Assembly (NCBI GenBank): GCA_029240955.1
Contig: JARDZH010000001.1
Coordinates: 1-28,654 of the forward strand
From: Pseudomonas sp.
GTDB taxonomy: Bacteria > Pseudomonadota > Gammaproteobacteria > Pseudomonadales > Pseudomonadaceae
DNA: 28,654 nucleotides
Reading direction: 5' to 3'
This document shows, one piece after another, positions 1-7,409 of the stretch. Within the stretch, counting starts at the first letter, position 1, and every line of letters begins with the position of its first letter. The notes under the pieces were generated by a model. That model ran no database searches. It saw only the letters and a list, made by a program, of their open reading frames with translations, and was not told the DNA's origin. Made by a program: the position numbers and the translations under genes.

Positions 1-1
1 C

Positions 2-151
2 AAAGCCAGAAAGGCGGAGAAGAACTTTGAAGAACTCAAACGCAACAGCAAGCCTGTTCGTGATTGGGCTGCTCAGCCTCTGCCTGACGGCCTGCGCGGT
101 AAAGCCGCAAGTGGTAACAAAGACAGCGGCGGTAAGAGTCGAGCCCCCTGA
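2..151 (+). CDS. Rz: Rz-like i-spanin, C-terminal end (5' truncated by window)
   Basis: Frame 2 is open from the window edge to a TGA at 149-151 and encodes about 49 residues. It contains the segment VRDWAAQPLPDGLR, which resembles the conserved C-terminal tail of lambda-type Rz inner-membrane spanins. Rz spans the periplasm and, with the outer-membrane lipoprotein Rz1, fuses the two membranes in the last step of lysis. The membrane anchor and coiled coil lie upstream of the window. The nested Rz1 frame starting at 27 supports the call strongly, because overlapping Rz/Rz1 frames are characteristic of this gene pair. The tail after the conserved segment is rich in Gly, Ser and Lys and looks unstructured. 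Confidence 0.8.
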   Translation, partial: KARKAEKNFEELKRNSKPVRDWAAQPLPDGLRGKAASGNKDSGGKSRAP

Positions 152-293
152 GCTGGTGCCTTGTGAGCGGGTGGCTGATGAAGACCTCGCAGACAACGGC
201 CAGCTGTGGGAACTGAAGAACCAAGCCATCAACCTGCTCGACACGTGCGCAGACCAGGTCGACGCGCAGATCAAGCGCAGTCAGAGCAGGTAA
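27..293 (+). CDS. Rz1: Rz1-like o-spanin lipoprotein
   Basis: An 88-residue protein with a hydrophobic leader and a lipobox (LTAC, Cys23), so it should be processed by signal peptidase II to a lipoprotein of about 66 residues. The residue after Cys is Ala, not Asp, which fits outer-membrane sorting. Known role of the family: it pairs with Rz to disrupt the outer membrane during lysis. It starts at TTG with a GGAG Shine-Dalgarno about 8 bases upstream and overlaps the end of Rz in a different frame. The mature part carries a PP-containing segment and two further Cys residues (PCERV and TCADQ), which could support disulfide formation; that is inference. Confidence 0.8.
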   Translation: MKNSNATASLFVIGLLSLCLTACAVKPQVVTKTAAVRVEPPELVPCERVADEDLADNGQLWELKNQAINLLDTCADQVDAQIKRSQSR

Positions 294-301
294 CACGAGG
301 G

Positions 302-721
302 CTAAAGAGGAGACGCGTAGCAAGCTTGAAGGGTTTTTTGATAACCGTCTAAACCACGTTGTAGTTGCTCAATTTGTTGTTCGTCGAAGCCGCCCGTGTG
401 GGGATACTTTATGGAGCTCATTAAATTCGATACTTCTGCGGAAATTGGAGCGCACCTGTCATTTCGTAATGCCTGAACCCTTGCCATCGTATTTTGCAAT
501 TGGATTTGTTGGTTGGAGAAAGCTTGGCGTAGATCCTTGACCTCTTGATCTTTCTTTTCACGCTCTATTTTCATCTCGTCATTTTTTGCAGAAAGGGAGG
601 CAAGAGCGGCTTCTTGTTTTCCGTAATTGAGAGAGACGGTTACCAGGGACGATGCTGCAGACAGTAGGAAGGCGCCAACTGCTACGGATAACCAGCTCGG
701 ACGATTTATGGTTTCAGTCAT
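302..721 (-). CDS. Membrane-anchored coiled-coil protein, unknown function
   Basis: A 139-residue protein on the strand opposite to the late genes. Residues about 11-31 form one hydrophobic segment. Residues about 35-90 are a charged, heptad-like stretch rich in Lys, Glu and Gln, which predicts a coiled coil. The C-terminal part has Cys90 and Cys132. The topology looks like a signal anchor with the coil in the periplasm. An AAGG lies about 10 bases before the ATG at 721. It is convergent with Rz1 and probably co-oriented with the small membrane protein at 884-1069. No family was recognised. Reverse orientation inside a late operon is typical of genes expressed from the prophage (morons), so a role in the lysogen such as superinfection exclusion is possible but unproven. 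Confidence 0.6.
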   Translation of the reverse strand: MTETINRPSWLSVAVGAFLLSAASSLVTVSLNYGKQEAALASLSAKNDEMKIEREKKDQEVKDLRQAFSNQQIQLQNTMARVQALRNDRCAPISAEVSNLMSSIKYPHTGGFDEQQIEQLQRGLDGYQKTLQACYASPL

Positions 722-761
722 CGGTTTCTTGCCTTAAGTGGGCTACTAGGAGAGAGCGAAA

Positions 762-848
762 GTGCCGAATTGTAATGGATGCTTCGCCATGCGCGAATGG
801 ACCAAGGCGAAGTTGATTGATGTGCTGCTCGATGGCGGGGAAGGGTAG
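762..848 (+). CDS. Possible very short ORF (28 codons)
   Basis: A GTG at 762 is preceded at good distance by AGGAGA (about 748-753) and opens 28 codons to a TAG at 846-848. The peptide contains CNGCFAMREWTKAKLIDVLL, with a C-x-x-C pair and an amphipathic end. It lies in the gap between two minus-strand genes, so it would be transcribed with the late genes. It could be a genuine small protein, a remnant of a larger gene, or chance. No homologue was recognised. Confidence 0.25.
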   Translation: MPNCNGCFAMREWTKAKLIDVLLDGGEG

Positions 849-850
849 GT

Positions 851-872
851 GTGCCGCGGTTGGGTGCGGCAC
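851..872. repeat. 7-bp inverted repeat (hairpin)
   Basis: GTGCCGC and GCGGCAC are separated by 8 bases. The hairpin lies just after the short ORF stop at 848 and just beyond the minus-strand stop at 884-886. Neither side has a run of T, so it is at best a weak bidirectional transcription stop. Confidence 0.3.
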
Positions 873-883
873 TGGTGATGCTG

Positions 884-1069
884 TTACAAGCCATTTGGCT
901 GTTGGGAATACCAGTACGCGAAAAAGCCTATTTGGATTGCCACTGAAGATATGATCCAGCGAAAACTCCTCGCATACCAGACTGCAAAGTAATGGAAAGC
1001 GGGAGGTCCGGCCAGAAAAGCGATCATGTAGATGATTGTTTCGGTGATTGAGGGCATTTGATGACTCAC
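884..1069 (-). CDS. Small two-helix membrane protein, unknown
   Basis: A 61-residue protein starting at GTG (an ATG at codon 5 is an alternative start). Two hydrophobic segments, about residues 9-30 and 37-54, are separated by a basic stretch (WYARSFRW), the pattern of a two-pass inner-membrane protein. No clear Shine-Dalgarno was seen, which lowers confidence. It is upstream of and co-oriented with the coiled-coil membrane protein at 302-721, so the two may form one minus-strand unit. A holin-like role cannot be excluded, but the opposite strand to Rz/Rz1 argues against late lysis expression. Confidence 0.45.
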   Translation of the reverse strand: MSHQMPSITETIIYMIAFLAGPPAFHYFAVWYARSFRWIISSVAIQIGFFAYWYSQQPNGL

Positions 1070-1178
1070 GGTTGTTTAGTTGGCCCTACCCATTATTCAC
1101 ACGGGGATTTCTCGCGCCACTCAACGTGGGTGCACTTTCTTAACTCCTCCTAAGCACATCCGGATTGGAGTCATTTCG

Positions 1179-1802
1179 ATGGATAGACCGCATCCGCCTG
1201 TATCACTGCTTGAGCTGTCCGATCTTTCCGACTTCGGTATCCGCCTGATCCCTGCTCCTGGAGTGTGGGAGTGGCTCCAATCCGAGATCCTCGCCGACAC
1301 CGGCAGCATCCACAACCCTGACCACTCCCATCTGATCGATGCGGACGTAAGAGTCATGTGGGCGTCTGCTGCCTTCACGAAGAAGGGGCGCACGGTTGTT
1401 GGCCAAGCCGAGCAGGTGGCGTTCCGCGCCGGTGGCTGGCAGAGGGCTCGTATGGAGCAGCAGATGCTGGATTGGTTCGGCGACGTGCCGGCCTTCATCA
1501 TCACCTTGGCCGCTGATTACTGCGCCCAGTGCTCCGACGCTGACTTCTGCGCACTGGTCGAGCATGAGCTGTACCACATCGCTCAGGCGAACGATCAGTA
1601 CGGCGCTCCCAAGTTCACCCAGGAAGGATTACCCAAGCTTGAGATGCGCGGACACGACGTTGAAGAGTTCGTCGGTGTTGTGCGTCGGTATGGGGCGAGT
1701 CCTCAAGTGCAAGAGCTGGTAGACGCTGCAAACAATCCTGCTGAGGTGGGGAAATTGAACATATCGAGGGCCTGCGGAACCTGTCTGCTCAAGTCGGCCT
1801 GA
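1179..1802 (+). CDS. Putative phage zinc metallopeptidase (HExxH)
   Basis: A 207-residue protein. The motif EHELYHIAQ (HExxH, His129/Glu130/His133 from this start) is a zinc-binding gluzincin/zincin signature. A downstream GHDVEEFVGVVRRYG segment may supply a third ligand. The arrangement matches the phage metallopeptidase family often found near phage packaging genes. The substrate is unknown; a role in virion maturation or in the host is open. The frame is open back to 1080, but the ATG at 1179 has GGAG about 8 bases upstream and marks the start of recognisable protein. Two C-x-x-C pairs (CAQC in the body, CGTC at the end) could bind a second metal or be structural. It precedes the small terminase by 30 bases. 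Confidence 0.75.
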   Translation: MDRPHPPVSLLELSDLSDFGIRLIPAPGVWEWLQSEILADTGSIHNPDHSHLIDADVRVMWASAAFTKKGRTVVGQAEQVAFRAGGWQRARMEQQMLDWFGDVPAFIITLAADYCAQCSDADFCALVEHELYHIAQANDQYGAPKFTQEGLPKLEMRGHDVEEFVGVVRRYGASPQVQELVDAANNPAEVGKLNISRACGTCLLKSA

Positions 1803-1820
1803 CTTTGACAGTACTTTGAC
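1803..1820. repeat. Direct repeat CTTTGAC x2, 11-bp period
   Basis: CTTTGAC occurs at 1803-1809 and again at 1814-1820, one helical turn apart, in the 30-base gap before the small terminase gene. The first copy contains TTGACA, a perfect -35 hexamer, but no good -10 was seen 16-18 bases downstream. It may be a protein-binding site (for example for terminase) or chance. Confidence 0.3.
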
Positions 1821-1832
1821 GGATGCCCACTT

Positions 1833-2309
1833 ATGGCCGCACTCAGAGACGAGGTGAAAGCCTTTGTCGTACAGGCTCTCGCCTGCTTTGATACGCCATC
1901 GCAAGTGGTGGCGTCCGTCAAAGAAAGATTCGGGCTCGAAGTGACCCGCCAGCAATGCGAGGCATACGACCCAACCAAGTACGTTGGACGCAACCTGCAC
2001 GTGAAGTGGCAGACGCTGTTCAACGACACCCGCAAGAGGTTTCGCGAAGAGACGGCAGAGATCCCGATCGCCAACCGAGCGTATCGACTTCGCACCTTGG
2101 GGCGCATGGCCGAAAAGGCCGAGAACATGAAGAACATGGCGCTGACTGCCCAGTTGCTGGAGCAGGCAGCCAAAGAAGTGGGCGACGTTTACGTGAATCG
2201 TCGCCTCGAACCTGAAAAACCTCTGGGCTCCCAAGCGGACCAGCAGCACGCCGTTGCTGAGTACACCCTGGAGCCTGATGAGAATGTCCCCGCTACCCCG
2301 TACCTATGA
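1833..2309 (+). CDS. Terminase small subunit (DUF2280 family)
   Basis: A 158-residue protein whose N-terminal two thirds match the DUF2280 phage family as I know it: a short helix-turn-helix-like start (about residues 8-40), the segment YDPTKYVGRNLHVKWQTLF, then a conserved IPIANRAYRLRTLGRM helix. Small terminases recognise the packaging site on concatemeric DNA and load the large subunit. The position directly before the large terminase, with overlapping ends, supports the role. The C-terminal about 40 residues are polar and probably disordered, as expected for the portion that contacts the large subunit. The Shine-Dalgarno is weak (CGGA). Confidence 0.8.
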   Translation: MAALRDEVKAFVVQALACFDTPSQVVASVKERFGLEVTRQQCEAYDPTKYVGRNLHVKWQTLFNDTRKRFREETAEIPIANRAYRLRTLGRMAEKAENMKNMALTAQLLEQAAKEVGDVYVNRRLEPEKPLGSQADQQHAVAEYTLEPDENVPATPYL

Positions 2310-3603
2310 CCCGCCGGTAAAGCTGACGCCGAAACAGGCGAACATCTACTGCTGGGGCTTCCAGCCTCAGGCGCGCTTCCGCGATGCTGTGTGTGGTCGA
2401 CGGTTCGGCAAGACATTCTTGGGCAAAGCTGAGATGCGCCGAGCTGCTCGGCTGGCTGCTGAGTGGGGCGTGAGCGTCGAAGATGAGATCTGGTACGGCG
2501 CGCCGACCTTCAAGCAGGCCAAGCGTGTGTTCTGGCGACGGCTGAAGCAGGCGATCCCTGAGGCCTGGCGTGCACATCGCCCGAATGAGACGGAATGCTC
2601 GATCACGCTCAAGTCGGGCCACGTCATGCGCGTGGTAGGGCTCGACAACTACGACAACTTGCGCGGCTCCGGTCTGTTCTTCGTCCTGGTGGATGAATGG
2701 GCTGACTGTCCATGGGAGGCTTGGGAAGAGGTTTTGCGGCCGATGCTTTCGACCTGCCAATACTCGATACCGGGCATCGGCATGCGGAAGGGTGGTCACG
2801 CGCTACGCATCGGCACGCCCAAGGGATTCAATCACTGCTACGACACGTTCCAAGATGGCCGGCCGGGGCATGAGCCTGACCACAAAAGCTGGCTCTACAC
2901 CTCGCTCGATGGCGGCAACGTGCCGGCTGAAGAGCTGGATGCGGCCCGTCGCAAGATGGATCCTCGCACCTTCCGACAGGAATACGAGGCCAGCTTTGAG
3001 AATTACGCAGGTGTTGTCTACTACACGTTCAATCGTGAGGCGAACCGCACCAGCGAAACCATCAAGCGCGGCGAGGCCTTGCACATCGGCATGGACTTCA
3101 ACGTCATGAAGATGGCGGCAGTCGTGCACGTCATTCGCGACGACCTGCCATTGGCGCTCAGCGAGTTTTCAGATGTGCGGGACACGCCTGAGATGATCGA
3201 GAAGATCAAGCTCCGCTTTCCTGACCACAGCATTGCGATCTACCCGGACGCCAGCGGCCAGAACACAAGCAGTAAGAGCGCGAGCGAATCTGACCTGTCA
3301 TTGCTCAAAAAGGCGGGATTTACCGTGGTGGTGGATTCGACCAACCCCGCTGTGAAGGACCGGGTCAACGCCATGTGCGCGATGTTTGCCAATACCTATG
3401 GCGAGCACCGATACCTGGTCAACGTCGACCAGTGTCCGAAATACACGCAGTGCCTGGAGCGCCAGATTTACACGGACAAGGGCGAGCCCGACAAGAAGGC
3501 TGGCTATGACCACCTGGTGGATGCGCCCGGCTACTTCATTGCGAAGCGCTACCCGATCAAAACACGCACAGGCGGAACACGCCGAATTGGAGGCTTGGCC
3601 TGA
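2278..3603 (+). CDS. terL: Terminase large subunit (packaging ATPase-nuclease)
   Basis: About 441 residues. The ATPase part has a Walker A-type motif CGRRFGKT near residues 39-46 and a Walker B segment LFFVLVDE near 133-140. The C-terminal RuvC-like nuclease shows the expected acidic residues in GMDFN, YPDASG and YDHLVDAPGYF. It pumps DNA into the prohead and cuts the concatemer. The frame is open from 2254, but the ATG at 2278 lies 4 bases after a GGAG and the ATG at 2284 lies 10 bases after it, so either is more likely than 2254. The 5' end overlaps the small subunit gene and the stop codon overlaps the portal start (TGATG), consistent with coupled translation. Confidence 0.92.
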   Translation: MRMSPLPRTYDPPVKLTPKQANIYCWGFQPQARFRDAVCGRRFGKTFLGKAEMRRAARLAAEWGVSVEDEIWYGAPTFKQAKRVFWRRLKQAIPEAWRAHRPNETECSITLKSGHVMRVVGLDNYDNLRGSGLFFVLVDEWADCPWEAWEEVLRPMLSTCQYSIPGIGMRKGGHALRIGTPKGFNHCYDTFQDGRPGHEPDHKSWLYTSLDGGNVPAEELDAARRKMDPRTFRQEYEASFENYAGVVYYTFNREANRTSETIKRGEALHIGMDFNVMKMAAVVHVIRDDLPLALSEFSDVRDTPEMIEKIKLRFPDHSIAIYPDASGQNTSSKSASESDLSLLKKAGFTVVVDSTNPAVKDRVNAMCAMFANTYGEHRYLVNVDQCPKYTQCLERQIYTDKGEPDKKAGYDHLVDAPGYFIAKRYPIKTRTGGTRRIGGLA

Positions 3604-5063
3604 TGCCAGTGCAATCGACAAACCCTGACTACGACGCGCACATCGCCGAGTGGGAAATGATGGACGACGCGCTCGAGGGTGAGTGCGCCGTCAAGCGTAA
3701 CGAGCGCAACCTGCCCAAGCCGAGCGGCATGGTCGAAGCTGAGAAGCTCGACAGTTCGGGCAACAAGTACCTCTACGAGAACTACACGAATCGTGCTCAG
3801 TACGAGCACTGGGTGCGCGATTCGCTGCGGTCAATGATGGGGCTGGTTTCCCGGCTGATTCCGGAGATTGAGCTGCCCGCCGGCCTGAAGGGGCTTGAGG
3901 ACAATGCCACCTCTGACGGCTTCGGCCTGAAGCAGTTGTTCTTCCGCATGGTGCGCCAGGCCATTTCACACGGCCGTGTGCCGCTCGTGGTGAACATCGA
4001 TGACCGCGGCGAACCGTACTTCTCGACATACGCCACGCGCAACGCGATCAACTGGGACACTGCTGATCAGGGTGGTCGGCAAGATCTGGTTCTCTCGGTT
4101 TTCCGGGAGTTCCGCAAGAAGGGCGGCGACCGCTACAGCCATGACTGCGACACGGTGTTCCGTGAGTTCTTCATGCAAGGCGAGACCTGTTACACCGCTG
4201 TGCGGAACGAAGGTGGCCAGATCGTCGAGGAGGAGAAACCTCTTGGCACCACTGGCACCGACAACCGACTGGTCAAAGGCCTGTCATACCTGCCGGTGAT
4301 CTATTGCGGCTCAACAGACAACTCGCCGGAAGTGGACGAGGTGCCGCTGCTCACGATGGCGCGCGCCGCGCTGAAGTCCTATCAGCTGAGCGCTGACTAC
4401 TTCACAGCGCTACACCAGACCAGCCATCCGCAACCTTGGGTATCTGGCCTTGATGATTCTGTAGAGCTGAGCGTGACCGGACCATCTGCAGCATGGGACC
4501 TCGGTCCATCCGGTCAATGTGGCTATCTAGAGTTCCAGGGTGCCGGGATTGAAGCCGTCCGCAAGGCAATGGATGACCAGAAGAACGCCGCGCTTGAAGC
4601 CGGCGCCAAGGTCATGGACATAGGCGGCACAGAGTCGGGCGAGGCGCGGAAAACACGTCAGAACGACCAGCACGCTACGTTGCACAGCATTGTCGTCACG
4701 GTGGCTGAGGCAGTGGAGCAGGCGCTGCGCTACGCCGCTGAGTGGAAGGGTTACGACCCCAAGCAAGTCAAGTTCAAGGTGAGCCCTGAGTTTGTGACAC
4801 CAGTGGTCGATGCCCAAGTGCTGGCTGAGCTGCTCAAGGGCGTCATGGCTGGCACGATCAGCGCCGACACTTACTGGCAGTACCTCACCACCGGCAAGTT
4901 GCCGGATCGCCCATACGAAGACGAAGCCGACCTGATCAGCGATGAGCGCGAGTCGGCCGGCATCAACTTGGACAAAGACGATGCCAACGACAAACCTGGC
5001 GCAGGCGGACAGCCAACTGCTGGAGCAGACGACGCGCCACTCGGTAATGCTGGAGCGGCTTAA
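3603..5063 (+). CDS. Portal protein (DUF4055 family)
   Basis: A 486-residue protein placed between the large terminase and the MuF minor head gene, the standard portal position. The segment YLYENYTNRAQYEHWVRDSLRSMMGLVSR near residues 56-84 resembles the N-terminal part of DUF4055 proteins, which act as portals in many siphoviruses. The portal forms the ring at one capsid vertex through which DNA enters and leaves. The start overlaps the terminase stop by one base. The last 40 residues are rich in Asp, Gly and Ala and look disordered, overlapping the next gene. The name rests on family resemblance and gene order, not on a catalytic motif. Confidence 0.85.
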   Translation: MPVQSTNPDYDAHIAEWEMMDDALEGECAVKRNERNLPKPSGMVEAEKLDSSGNKYLYENYTNRAQYEHWVRDSLRSMMGLVSRLIPEIELPAGLKGLEDNATSDGFGLKQLFFRMVRQAISHGRVPLVVNIDDRGEPYFSTYATRNAINWDTADQGGRQDLVLSVFREFRKKGGDRYSHDCDTVFREFFMQGETCYTAVRNEGGQIVEEEKPLGTTGTDNRLVKGLSYLPVIYCGSTDNSPEVDEVPLLTMARAALKSYQLSADYFTALHQTSHPQPWVSGLDDSVELSVTGPSAAWDLGPSGQCGYLEFQGAGIEAVRKAMDDQKNAALEAGAKVMDIGGTESGEARKTRQNDQHATLHSIVVTVAEAVEQALRYAAEWKGYDPKQVKFKVSPEFVTPVVDAQVLAELLKGVMAGTISADTYWQYLTTGKLPDRPYEDEADLISDERESAGINLDKDDANDKPGAGGQPTAGADDAPLGNAGAA

Positions 5064-6093
5064 GGCCGGCGAGGTCAAGAAGTTCGAGAAGTACCTTCGC
5101 CAGATCGACACGCTTGTGCGGGTGCAGTTGACGCGCAAGGAGCTGACGACCTACAGCCGGGACCGCCTTGAGCAGTTCCTGGCGCGTGTGGACGGTAAGC
5201 TGCTGGAGATCTACAAGGCCTACGGTGATCTTGTTCAGGCCGATCTGGTCGACATTGCACTGTACGAGTCGACCTTCGAGGCCAACAGCCTGAGCAATGC
5301 GCTGTCCATCGATGCGGTGGTGCCGAGCAACACAGTGATCCGCGCGGCGGTGTTTTCCTATCCACTACAGGTGAAAGGCATCGACGGCGGCAAGCTGCTG
5401 AAGAGTTTCGTCAGCGGCTGGACGCGCACGGAGACGATGCGCGTCACGAACACAATCCGGCTCGGCTTCGGCCAGGGCCAGACCAATGCACAGATCATCC
5501 AGGCGATTCGCGGTACCGCGGCGCAGAACTTCACGGACGGCGTCCTCGCGGTGAGCAATCGCAACGCTGCTGCAGTGGTGCAGACGGCAATCCAGCACGT
5601 GGCCACGACGGCGCGAATGGAGACGCTGAAGGCGAACAGCGACGTGGTTCTGGGCTACCGCTGGGTGTCGACGCTCGACCGTAAGACCTCGCAGCAGTGC
5701 AAGGGTCTGGATGGCATGCGCTTCGATCTGGGCAAAGGGCCGCTGCCGCCGGCGCACATTAACTGCCGGTCAACCACTGTGCCGACCACCAGACTGTCGG
5801 AGATGTTCGCCAAGGACGCCACGCGCGCTTCGGTGGGCGAAAACGGCGGAGCACAGGTAGATGCGAGCCTGAACTATTACGAGTGGCTGGCAACGCAGCC
5901 GGCGAGCTTTCAGGACCATGCGCTCGGGCCAGTACGAGCCAAGTTGTTCCGCGATGGCGGGCTGACGCCTGAGAAGTTCGCCAAGCTGCAGCTCGACAAG
6001 TCGTTCAAGCCGTTGACCCTTGCTCAACTCAAGGATCTTGAGCCTGACATGTTCAGCCGGGCAGGCGTTACACTCGGCGCTCAATCAGGCTGA
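4984..6093 (+). CDS. Minor head protein, MuF domain
   Basis: About 369 residues. Residues about 200-275 hold a MuF-type domain: HVATTARMETLK, then YRWVSTLDRKTSQQCKGLDG, then LPPAHINCRSTTVP, matching the conserved pattern with Cys, His and Asn-Cys-Arg. MuF proteins (Mu gpF, SPP1 gp7) bind the portal and sit inside the head. The frame is open from 4942, but the ATG at 4984 gives a start resembling a soluble helical N-terminus; the overlap with the portal gene is then about 80 bases. The region after the MuF domain (about 95 residues) lacks a recognisable toxin or enzyme motif. Confidence 0.85.
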   Translation, partial: PTTNLAQADSQLLEQTTRHSVMLERLKAGEVKKFEKYLRQIDTLVRVQLTRKELTTYSRDRLEQFLARVDGKLLEIYKAYGDLVQADLVDIALYESTFEANSLSNALSIDAVVPSNTVIRAAVFSYPLQVKGIDGGKLLKSFVSGWTRTETMRVTNTIRLGFGQGQTNAQIIQAIRGTAAQNFTDGVLAVSNRNAAAVVQTAIQHVATTARMETLKANSDVVLGYRWVSTLDRKTSQQCKGLDGMRFDLGKGPLPPAHINCRSTTVPTTRLSEMFAKDATRASVGENGGAQVDASLNYYEWLATQPASFQDHALGPVRAKLFRDGGLTPEKFAKLQLDKSFKPLTLAQLKDLEPDMFSRAGVTLGAQSG

Positions 6094-6101
6094 GCACACC
6101 T

Positions 6102-6587
6102 ATGCTTGTCATCGTCGAGGATGGAACAGGGAGACCAGACGCCAACAGCTTTGTGCCGTTGGAAAAACTGGTTTTCTATCGAAACTACTATGGCTTCCCG
6201 CTCCCTGCTACCGAGAACGAGCAAAGGGCTCTGCTGTTGCGCGCTGCGGCCGCCATGAACTCCATGGAATGGAAGGGCCATAAGACGCGAGATACGCAGG
6301 CGATGGCTTGGCCCAGGCGCCAGTGCAAGGTCGGAATGGAAATTCTTTCGGAAACGTTTGTCCCGTTCGAAATTGAATGGGGTCAGCTCAGGCTGGCAGT
6401 AGAGCTTTACGCTGCGGATAACGGATTCGGCATCTCTGAGCCTGCCTTCGGCACCGAGAAAGACGGAGAGCGCGTGACGTTGCTCCGGAGCAATCCCGGA
6501 GCGATGCTTCGGCCTCCACCGTATGCGCCGAGCAGGACTCAGTTCGCCGACTATCTGGTCATGCGCGGGCTTTCGATAGTCCAATAA
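6102..6587 (+). CDS. DnaT-like / head-tail connector family protein
   Basis: A 161-residue protein. It starts MLVIVEDGTG and has the features of phage proteins commonly labelled putative DnaT-like ssDNA-binding: a helical repeat including ALLLRAAAAMNSMEWKGHKT, then MAWPRRQC and a run QLRLAVELYAADNG. Despite the label, this position between minor head protein and scaffold suits a virion connector (neck adaptor) better than replication. The same helical pattern is seen in adaptor proteins of the HK97 gp6 type. It is 8 bases after the MuF gene and is followed by an intrinsic terminator. Confidence 0.6.
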   Translation: MLVIVEDGTGRPDANSFVPLEKLVFYRNYYGFPLPATENEQRALLLRAAAAMNSMEWKGHKTRDTQAMAWPRRQCKVGMEILSETFVPFEIEWGQLRLAVELYAADNGFGISEPAFGTEKDGERVTLLRSNPGAMLRPPPYAPSRTQFADYLVMRGLSIVQ

Positions 6588-6603
6588 ATCAGAACTCACA
6601 CCA

Positions 6604-6626
6604 ACCGCCCAATGGGCGGTTTTTTT
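6604..6626 (+). terminator. Intrinsic terminator
   Basis: A 7-bp stem (ACCGCCC / GGGCGGT) with a 2-3 base loop is followed by seven T (6620-6626). It lies between the DnaT-like gene and the scaffold gene, inside the late operon. The bases from the stem through ATGCCTG recur exactly at the I-J junction (19539-19557). Confidence 0.85.
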
Positions 6627-6668
6627 ATGCCTGCAAAGCGGGCTGTCCAAACCCAAGGGGTGCACCAA

Positions 6669-7406
6669 GTGGCAGACGAAAACCAGATTGATCTTGAAGA
6701 CCCGGCAGTTCAGACCGCCATTGCTGCAGCTGTTGAGGCTGCGACCTTGGGCCTCAAGAACAAAAACACCGAGCTGCTTGGCTCGCTCAGAACTACCAAA
6801 ACTGAGCTGGACGGATTCAAGTCCCAGTTCGAAGGTTTGGATATCGCCGCCGTGAAAGGGCTGCTGACCAAGGTCGGCCAGGACGAAGAAACCAAGCTGA
6901 TTGCCGAAGGCAAGCTGGACGAGGTCATCACCCGACGTACCGAGCGCCTGCGCACCGACTACGACACCAAGCTGGCCGCCGAGAAGGCCCGCGCGGACAA
7001 GGCCGAGCAATTCGCTGCCAAGTACAGTGACAAGGTGCTGGCCGATTCTATTCGCGCTGCTGCCATCAAGGCCGGCGCGCTCCCTGAGGCTGCCGAGGAC
7101 ATCATCCTGCGCGCCCGGGGCACCTTCAAACTCAGTGAAGACGGCGAGGCGATTGCCACCGACCGTGACGGCGAGGTCGTTTACGGAAAGGACGGGAAAA
7201 CGCCGCTGTCGCCGCTCGAATGGGCGGAATCGCTGCGTGAAACAGCAACACACCTGTGGCCAAGGGCTCAGGGTGCCGGTCCGACCGGCGATCAAGGTGG
7301 CAAGGCCACGAAAAAATGGGGCGAGTACACGGAAACCGAGCGCGCTGCGATCGCCCGCGACAACCCCGAGCTGTTCAAGAAAATCCAGGCCACCAAAGGA
7401 ACCTAA
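6669..7406 (+). CDS. Scaffold protein
   Basis: A 245-residue, highly charged, Ala/Lys/Glu-rich protein directly before the major capsid gene. A long helical region (about residues 25-130) with coiled-coil character and a basic C-terminal end (GGKATKKWGEYTETERAAIARDNPELFKKI) are typical of scaffolds of P22-like and related coats. Scaffolds guide prohead assembly and leave before or during packaging. The true start is almost certainly the GTG at 6669, with AGGGG 8 bases upstream. The upstream ATG at 6612 lies in the loop of the terminator, and the ATG at 6627 directly follows its T run. Confidence 0.8.
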   Translation: MADENQIDLEDPAVQTAIAAAVEAATLGLKNKNTELLGSLRTTKTELDGFKSQFEGLDIAAVKGLLTKVGQDEETKLIAEGKLDEVITRRTERLRTDYDTKLAAEKARADKAEQFAAKYSDKVLADSIRAAAIKAGALPEAAEDIILRARGTFKLSEDGEAIATDRDGEVVYGKDGKTPLSPLEWAESLRETATHLWPRAQGAGPTGDQGGKATKKWGEYTETERAAIARDNPELFKKIQATKGT

Positions 7407-7409
7407 TTC

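Noticed and set aside
6612..6629. ATG at 6612 (or 6627) as the scaffold start
   Set aside because: The 6612 ATG is in the loop of the terminator hairpin and 6627 directly follows its T run; GTG 6669 has a correctly spaced AGGGG.
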